A stretch of DNA of 64,000 bases from Eucalyptus grandis (taxonomy: Eukaryota > Streptophyta > Magnoliopsida > Myrtales > Myrtaceae), in NCBI RefSeq assembly GCF_016545825.1, contig NC_052614.1, forward strand, positions 62,851,034 to 62,915,033, given 5' to 3'. The translations under genes and the position numbers were made by a program. Shown here one piece after another: positions 57,225 through 64,000 of the stretch (positions are counted from its first letter, which is position 1; each line of letters starts with the position of its first letter). Below the pieces are notes generated by a model. That model saw only the letters and a program-made list of their open reading frames with translations, was not told the DNA's origin and ran no database searches.

Positions 57225-58196
57225 GCATGCCCGGCACGCACGGAACATCAACCTCCCGCCTCGATTATTCTTGGGTCCCCTTAAGAAGCTCCGACGACTA
57301 AGCTGCTCAGCCTTTTTTCAACACCGAGCAGCTTTATTGTACACAAATGTGAACGCGGCCATTTCCTTGTACTTTTTCCCATGCTCTAGTCTCTGTCTCT
57401 TCAACCTTATGATAGCCTCAAATAAGAAAGAAGTTGAACTTGACTCCACCCATAGAGGTGCATAGCCCGGCGAAATAAGGTTTTCGAGTCTTGTCACGTT
57501 GGTTTTAACCTTTGCTAAGCAAATATGATGTTATGCATGACCAGAAACTGCGTAATGACCGTGGGATGATCACCGATTCCATATTGCAAGTTCATGAATA
57601 AATGGTGAAATTGGAGAGAGATGGACCAGAACAAGAGGTTTCTTTGCTTTCGAGATCTAACTAGACTGAGTTCGTGCTCTATTGAATTCGTACACTATTG
57701 AGATCAAGAGAAATTAAATCAAACGAATGCCTTTCATAGAGAGGCTTTCGACATTTTGGTGGTGAAGATAGGACTAAAAGCTCCGTCGGTTTTGTCCTTA
57801 TCATGACTATGCGCTCGGATTACAAACCTGTCGTTGCATTTGACGGTTATCATATACTTCCTTTTTCACGAACTCTGCTTGTGTATAGCCCCAAAATCAA
57901 AATACATGAGCAAGAGAAGACCTTGAACTTCCTTTTTCTTGAAGCTTCCTATTTTTATCGATAAATTATACAAGAGTTACATTCTTATGACGATGCACAC
58001 GACATGCAGACACTAAAATGGCCCTTCCGTCCCAACATAGATTATACAGTGAAACTGAAATTTGACCCTAAAACTTATCACACAGCAAATTTCACAGACG
58101 CAATAAACCTTTATGCGAACATGAACACGAAAAAATCTCTCTCGCCTTCACTCTTTCCTTTCCATACGTGCGACATGCCTGTCAGTTGCACGTTAT

Positions 58197-58542
58197 TTAG
58201 TAGTCGGTACTGAATGGCTTGAAGGACTTGAGGTCGAGAAATACATTGGCGACAGAGCCAGCGGCGGCAGCGATGGTGATAATAAGGCAAGCCACACTTA
58301 CAATCTGGAGGCACACCCACTTGGTGCCCCACGTGGGTATTTTCTTCTGCTTAATGTACAGCTCGACCGGGAAAAAAACCGTGAGGGGCCAAAAACCTAG
58401 CGCTCCGAGCAGCCCAACAATGTCGTTGAAGAAGGGGAGGAGCATGGAGATGAAGATGGTCCCGATCACGAAGACCGTACTCCAAACCAACCGCAAGAGT
58501 TTGAGCTTGTAAGATCTGCGCCAAGGGGCGGGGATTTCAATC
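58197..58542 (-). pseudogene. AAP: Amino acid permease (AAP family), C-terminal exon, disrupted by Copia F1
   Basis: Minus strand. The frame runs from the Copia boundary at 58542 (IEIPAPWRRSYKLKLLRLVW) through FVIGTIFISMLLPFFNDIVG, LLGALGFWPLTVFFPVELYI and QKKI, then a hydrophobic AAAAGSVANVFLDLK segment, ending FKPFSTDY and a stop at 58197-58199. These are the last three transmembrane helices and C-terminus of plant AAP H+/amino-acid symporters (about 115 of about 480 residues). The visible exon has no stop or frameshift, so the gene was intact until the retrotransposon inserted. The remaining exons are expected beyond the right edge. It may be a different AAP copy from exon 1 at 5.8 kb. Confidence 0.88.
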
Positions 58543-59466
58543 TGAGATAGCTAGTACGAGTACCTAGAGGGGGCGTGAATAGGTATACAAAAAATTTCTC
58601 GAAGCTTGCACGATATTTAAACAATTAGAGAATTTGCAACAGTTAAAAATTCAATCGCAAGACTGAGTAAGGGAAAGAGAGAATTGAACACTCGGTTTAT
58701 AGTGGTTCGGCTTGATTCAAGCCTACGTCCACTCTTCTGCACTGACAGCCAATTGGCTGTATTCCACTATAATCAAAGAGTTGTTACAGTGTTGATCTTC
58801 CTTGATTTCTAGGTGTAGATGATCTACCACACTCACTCAAGGCGTCACCAAGTATAAACACTCTCGTATACAATTTCGCTTAGTCTCAACTAACAATCAA
58901 GGATCTTCGACTCTGGAATTTTTCTATCGATCACACACTTAAAACAACTAGAACGTCTTCCTTTTATACTCCTTCATGCCATCATAGCCGTTGGCACTTA
59001 CCAAAGGAATTCCTCCAATCTACCCGTTGGACGGAATCAATCAAGAAGATCATCCGAGCTATTTAAGGAATCTGATGATAGCCCATCAATCCTGTTCGCC
59101 CATACAATCAGGATCTTGGTTTCCAAGAATAGAATAATCCAAGATTATTTCGTCGACCATCGGATCTTCAATCGATCTTAGATAAGAATTAAAGAATCCG
59201 AAATGATTATCCAACCAAAGAATCTATTCCCGAGGGTAGGATCAAATCCTCAACCATAAACCTCGACCTTGGATTTCCTTCAACACCGGATTAGAAAGAT
59301 CGGTGAGAATAATTTTGAGTCTTGAGTCTTGAGTCTTGAATCTTGAGTCTTGAGATAACAAAGTCTTGAGACTATAAATTCTTGAGACTTTAACTATCGA
59401 TATCCAGACTTAGACCGATAGAAATGTTTTGTCACTTCAAAATATTCGGGAAAGATTTCTCCAACA
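58543..59466 (-). repeat. 3' LTR of the antisense Copia F1
   Basis: On the minus strand it starts TGTTGGAG at 59466 and ends at 58543. It differs from the 15063 LTR more than that element's two LTRs differ from each other. For example, it contains a short array of 'gtcttga' (7 bp) at about 59313-59352. Confidence 0.9.
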
Positions 59467-59485
59467 ATCTCCCCCTTTTTGATGG
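59467..59485 (-). other. Polypurine tract of the antisense Copia F1
   Basis: On the minus strand, 'ccatcaaaaagggggagat' sits directly before the LTR start, matching the tract at 23704-23716. Confidence 0.85.
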
Positions 59486-59799
59486 TGACAAAACTTTCTT
59501 GAAGATTTGAACAACTTTGACCTGCAAAAACATTTCTCAAGCAATATGGCTAACTCATAAAGATTAATAAACAACCAGACTCTGCATCCACAGCAAATTG
59601 GTTAGTCTTTCATGAGTAATACAATGTAACACTACTTGATATAAATGCAACCAGTCAAGCATCAAAATCCACAGCCAATTCAGTCTAACACTCAAGTTCA
59701 AGTTCTTAAGTCATACTCAAACATCAATATAAACACAAAAGTCAAATAAAGTTTTAAAATAATGTTTGTTCAAATTGGTTCTCCCCCTTTTTGTCATCA

Positions 59800-61880
59800 T
59801 TAAAAAGAGGGTGAGAAAGGAGTCATGTCTCGCTTGGGAATGCGCACGATCCGGAAATCCCCAATGGACTGGACTACTCCTTCGAGCTTCTTCGAGATCT
59901 TTCGCAGATGAGCTACCTCTTCTCTCTTCGCATTGGCTTGAAGTTGCAGAGCGAGGTCTTTGTATTTATCTTCCAGAGATCGAAGATGCTTGTCCAAAGC
60001 ATGCTTCAAAGCTTGGATTTCAAGTCCGAGAATATATATTTGGTTACGCATTTCCGAAGAATATTCATGATACTACGAAGATCTGCAGAATCATCCGTTT
60101 GTGTGCGGCATTGGCTTTCTCGGATGGGTGTGTGCGGACGATGGCGCTTCGAACGGTCCGGCAGATTTGGAATCGTCGTATCATCTTCTTCGGGCAATTG
60201 AGAGACCTGAACTTCTTCTGGGTCTTCTGGAGATTGTCTTGGATCTTTAGTAGCATGAGGTGGAGACCTCTCTTGCTCGCTAACTCCCCCTGTCTCTAGG
60301 ACATCGAAAGGGGAAGAGTGATGATCAATCTCTTGATTTCCCTTCTCTCATTTATCAGCAGATTGTTCTTTTACTTCTTCTCCTTCTTCCTCAACTTCTT
60401 TCTCCTTCTCTCTCGTGTTCTTCTTCTTCTCGCTCGCTCTCGCTGAAGTTCTCGTCGGATAAGACACGTAACGTCTTGTTCTTGTCGGTGCTGGAATAGT
60501 GGGATCTTCATCATTTTCATCCTCATCCTCATCCTCCAGGATAAGAGTTCTTTTCCTCTTTTTCGATGAAGCACCAATGGCCTTCTTTCCTTTCCCTTTT
60601 GAAGCAGACTGAACAGGAGATTTCACTTTGAATTTCTCCATTGCCTTGGAAAGTTCTTGCAGACGCATCTTCGTTAACATCTTCAAACCTACCACCATCT
60701 TATCACACGGTTGAACACAAAGAGTATGTGGCAGTTCAATATTCAGATGTCGAAGATCTTGGTCACTGCACCAGGATAAGGCAATTGTCCTTTGTCTTTT
60801 GACACCATTCGTACATATGGAAAAGAATAGTGTGCGGGGAGAGAGAACTTCCGTCTGAGTTGATCGCATACATCAACTTTGCTTCAGAAAGAGACACAGA
60901 AGTCTTTGAAGTAGACTTAGGTCTGAGACAATTGATCACAATCTTGTGAAGCACAATGTTGATGGCATTCATCCTGGAATAGATAATTTTCTTATCTACA
61001 TCCCTATCTTTGACAAGATCCAGAGTAGTTCGAGCAGGTGAGACTTTGATTGGGAGATAGCGTCCCCGTTCAACTCCAACTATGTCCGCCAACATATTCA
61101 CATCTACCACATAGACTTTGTCTCGAACACTTTGAATGAAATTCTATTCGCATCCAAAAAGCTAAGATTTGAATAGAAATAAGCGGTCGGATGATCATAC
61201 CCGTCGTAGAGTCGAGCGAAAGTCTCAAGTTGAAGCAAATTCAACTTCTCTCTTAGGTTCAAGTTGATGGAATCCGGGAAGTCAAAATCGACACTTCTAG
61301 GGTTGATTACCCCTCTTTCAACAGACTCGAAATACACTTTTTCCCGATCCTTGGATTTAAACAAATCCATCCGATTTCCTTTCACCTTTGCCGCCACACC
61401 CATTTTAGGTTTAAATTCAAGGAACATTTTGTCATCATCGTTCCGTCAATCAGATTTTGTCCCGGCATACGAGGATCTCTTGGAATGTTCGCAAGTGCTT
61501 CCTCTCGCTTTTCCTTTGGGGCAATTCCCCATTCCTCCATTTTCTTCAAGAAAAAAGATACTCATTCCCATAATTTTTGTCCTTAAGGAAGTCATCTATA
61601 TAGTTCAATGGAGTTTTGTGCTTTTCAATGCACGATAAAGATTATACAAAAAGGAGGGCTTTTGAACTCTTACTGGTCGGCATCCTCGATTATCTCTTCT
61701 TCCAGTTGTGACTTGCACTTTGTGGGGCGGGGAGATGCTGAATGACGTGGAGGAGAGCGAATCGGACTTTGTCGCGACTTGGTAAGTCTTCTTCCTCGGT
61801 GAGATCGAAATGAGTCGGTCCCTTCTTCATTCTTTGTGGTCCCCGTTTGCGATTCTAGATGATTTCCTCGAAGACGACAT
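59800..61880 (-). pseudogene. Additional ORF of Copia F1 (second copy)
   Basis: Minus strand, ATG at 61878-61880 (MSSSRKSSRIAN) and stop at 59800-59802. Intact pieces: 61427-61104 with GVINPRSVDFDF and TAYFYSNLSFLDANRIS; 61110-60763 with VDVNMLADIVGVERGRY and INIVLHKIVINCLRPKS; 60869-60348 with CVQPCDKMVVGLKML, then a basic/acidic stretch and a long E/K-rich tail; and 60051-59800, a coiled-coil segment (ALKHALDKHLRSLEDKYK) ending PKRDMTPFSPSF. The same blocks occur in the same order at 21286-23345. Frames are broken near 61870, 61105, 60765 and 60345. Conservation of both ends supports a real ancestral protein of about 680 residues. Function is unknown. Confidence 0.72.
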
Positions 61881-62265
61881 CTTTCTTTGTCTATTGGAGG
61901 ATTCCTTCACTTGCTTTCCCAAGAAAAATGACCACTTTCTCGAAGATGAACAAAGAGTAGAAACAAAGATCGAGAGGAGAGTGCTTTTTAGGGTTTTGAA
62001 AATTGGGGAAAGGAAAAAACTGTATATATATAACTCAGTTTTTGAAAAAGGAAGTTCAATCGGTGCAAGGAAAGTGAACGATTACTTCTTTTCAAAATCG
62101 ATAACTGCCAAAATTATTAAACAAAAGATCGTACCTTTTCGAGTTAATTATAACTAAATGACAATTAGTACCTTTTAGATGAAATACAACTTACGTCTTT
62201 AGCCACGAATGTCCGAGTCTCGGGACTTAGAGTCTAAGAGATCGAGTCTTAGAGTTGGTGAGTCT

Positions 62266-64000
62266 CTAGACTTTAACTTCTTCAAGCTTCAAAATGTTGA
62301 GTCTCGAGCGGATAAAGTCAAAGCGATTCTTCTCCAAAGGCTTTGTGAATATGTCCGCTAGTTGACTTTTTGAGTCAACAAATTGAATCGAGATTTCTCC
62401 ATTTTGAATATGATCTCTAATAAAGTGATGTCGAATCTCAATATGCTTTGCTCTTGAATGAAGGATTGGATTTTGGTGAGATTTATCGCCTTTGGTGTTG
62501 TCACATCGATTTCGTGCATGAGTCTTCAATGCCAAAGTCTTGTAGCTGTTGTTTTATCCATAGAATTTGCGAACAGCAGCTTCTAAGAGCTACATACTCG
62601 CTTCACGTCGTTGAAGAGCTACGGTGCTTTGCTTCCTCGAAAACCAAGACACCGTTGTTTCCAAGTAGTTGATAAGTTCCGAAGTGCTCTTTCTATCGAC
62701 TCGCAACCGGCCGAGACGCATCCGAGTATCCTAGAAGATTAAAGTCTCCCTCTTTGGATACCAAAGACCGATGCTTGAAGATGAAGCAACGTATTTGATA
62801 ATTCGTTTCACGGCAATGAGATGTGATTCTCTAGGATCGATTGAAACCTAGCACGAGATACAAACACTAAACAAAATATCAGGTCTAGAAGCGGTAAGAT
62901 AAAGAAGTGAACCGATCATGCTCTGTACAGCTTTTGATCTACTTTCTTCCCTTCTTCATCCTTGTCTATCTTCCGAGAACATGACATTGGTATGTCGATC
63001 TTTTTGCATTTTCCAATCCAAACCTTTTGACAAGATCATTCGCATATTTTTCTTGATGGATGAAAGTTCCTTCCTTCATTTGTTTCACTTGGAGTCCAAG
63101 AAAGAATGTTAACTCTCCCATCATACTCATTTCAAATTCATCCCGCATAGACTTAGAAAATTTCTTGCAAAGACTTTCATTAGAGGATCCAAAAATAATG
63201 TCATCAACATATATTTGAACAAGTAAAAAGTTTTGTTTTCCTTTTTGATAAACAAAGTAGTATCTACTTTACCTTTGACAAAACCATTTTGTAATAAAAA
63301 CTTACTTAGTCTACGTCGTGCCAAGCTCGAGGTGCTTGCTTTAGACCATACGAGCCTTTTCGGCCCGAAGGCGAGTCGCTTCTTTGGGTCTTCAAATCCA
63401 GGCGGTTGTTCCACATAAACTTCCTCATGGATAAATCTATTTAGGAAAGCACTTTTGACGTCCATTTGGAATAACCTGAAATTTTTGTAACAAGCAAACG
63501 CAAGTAATAGACGAATAGCTTCTAACCTTGCAACGGGTGCGTAAGTCTCGTCATAGTCTATTCATTCTTCTTGCGTATACCCTTTGGCCACGAGTCTTGC
63601 TTTGTTTCGTACGACTTTTCCTTTTCGTTCATTTTGTTCTGAATACCCATTTGGTTCCAATAACAGTTTTACCTTTTGGTTTAGATGTCAATTCCCGGAC
63701 ATCATTGATGTTGAAGCTGTCTAAGCTCTTCTTGCATAGCTTCGATCCAGCTTTCATCGAGATAAAGCTTCTTCTATGCTTTTTGGTTCAATTTCGAGAT
63801 GAGAGCCACATCACTAGATTCTTCATGCCTTTTTGATCTGGTGCGGATTCCTTCATTAAGTTCGCCAATAATAAGATCTTTGGGATGACCGGATTTGTGC
63901 TTCCAGTTACGGAGTTGATGATCTCTTTCTTTATTTGATTCTCCATGAGCGTCTTGATGATGGACTTCCGAATCCGAGATGCTTCTTGAGATGTAGGCAT
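62266..64000 (-). pseudogene. Copia F1 pol (RT and RNase H part), antisense, broken
   Basis: The RNase H C-terminus reads SRAKHIEIRHHFIRD and ADIFTKPLEKNRFD with stop at 62266. RT shows MDVKSAFLN (63465 leftwards), YVDD at 63200-63211 and [17 protein letters not shown] at about 63125-63075. Frames are broken near 63365, 63150, 62965 and 62540. It corresponds to 19250-20855 of the other F1 element. The integrase and gag lie beyond the window. Confidence 0.9.

Larger units (their letters stand above)
53025..57912 (+). repeat. Dispersed host unit, copy D
   Basis: Direct duplicate of copy C (53030-54265 and 56335-57912). The duplicate is split by a 2-kb segment (54360-56300) absent from copy C. 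Its right end leads directly into the 3' flank of the AAP last exon. It contains a (CAC)n run at 54262-54288 and the (AT)n tract at 57178-57220, both lacking in copy C. Confidence 0.82.
58543..64000 (-). mobile_element. Copia F1 element, antisense, cut by window edge
   Basis: On the minus strand, read leftwards, there is pol (from beyond 64000 to 62266), the additional ORF (61880-59800), the purine tract and the 3' LTR (59466-58543). The layout is identical to the 15-25 kb element. The inserted site lies in the AAP last exon. The predicted 5-bp TSD copy on this side is caatc (58538-58542); its partner must lie outside the window. Confidence 0.93.

Noticed and set aside
58219..58512. Plus-strand ORF of 97 codons
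   Set aside because: It is the antisense shadow of the AAP last exon.

Overview
The window is a stretch of angiosperm nuclear DNA, probably from a woody eudicot; the species cannot be named from sequence alone. Host genes survive only as fragments: exon 1 of an amino acid permease (AAP) at 5.8 kb, a decayed ACC oxidase (ACO) at 37.5-38.8 kb, and the last exon of an AAP at 58.2-58.5 kb. All three lie on the minus strand. Nearly everything else is transposable elements, endogenous pararetrovirus debris and duplicated intergenic units. I see no bacterial features, rRNA, CRISPR array or functional tRNA.

Left part (1-9763): the edge of an antisense Ty1/Copia LTR (family F1) abuts a LINE 3' end. 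Two inverted copies (A, B) of a dispersed host unit follow. Copy A carries a 1.27-kb GC-rich fold-back element with long terminal inverted repeats (TIRs). Copy B carries a tRNA-type SINE, a 42-bp x3 tandem repeat and a 453-bp MITE with a perfect 9-bp target-site duplication (TSD). AAP exon 1 lies between A and B.

Centre-left (9764-25280): a structurally complete L1-type LINE has a 15-bp TSD. It is split by a complete 9.6-kb F1 Copia element with near-identical LTRs and a 5-bp TSD (gatac). F1 has gag, protease, integrase, RT and RNase H remnants, plus an additional long ORF between pol and the 3' LTR. The LINE itself sits in an older repeat whose uninterrupted relative is at 55.1-55.3 kb. A second Copia family (F2, 26205-32795, TSD agact) follows. 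It lacks protease and gag zinc-knuckle sequence and has a damaged RT active site.

Centre (33-47 kb): another copy (E) of the host unit, a fold-back MITE, SINE copies, the ACO pseudogene, a minus-strand caulimovirid coat/protease/RT/RNase H fragment (40.6-43.5 kb), a LINE fragment, and a Copia remnant between two inverted arms.

Right part (47.3-64 kb): two direct copies (C, D) of the host unit are separated by a plus-strand caulimovirid leader and movement-protein-region fragment carrying a tRNA-Met primer-binding site. Then comes the AAP last exon, cut by an antisense F1 Copia element that runs off the window. That element carries the same extra ORF as the 15-25 kb element. The duplicated units act as internal controls, because several insertions are present in one copy and absent from its sister. 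This lets the relative order of events be read directly.
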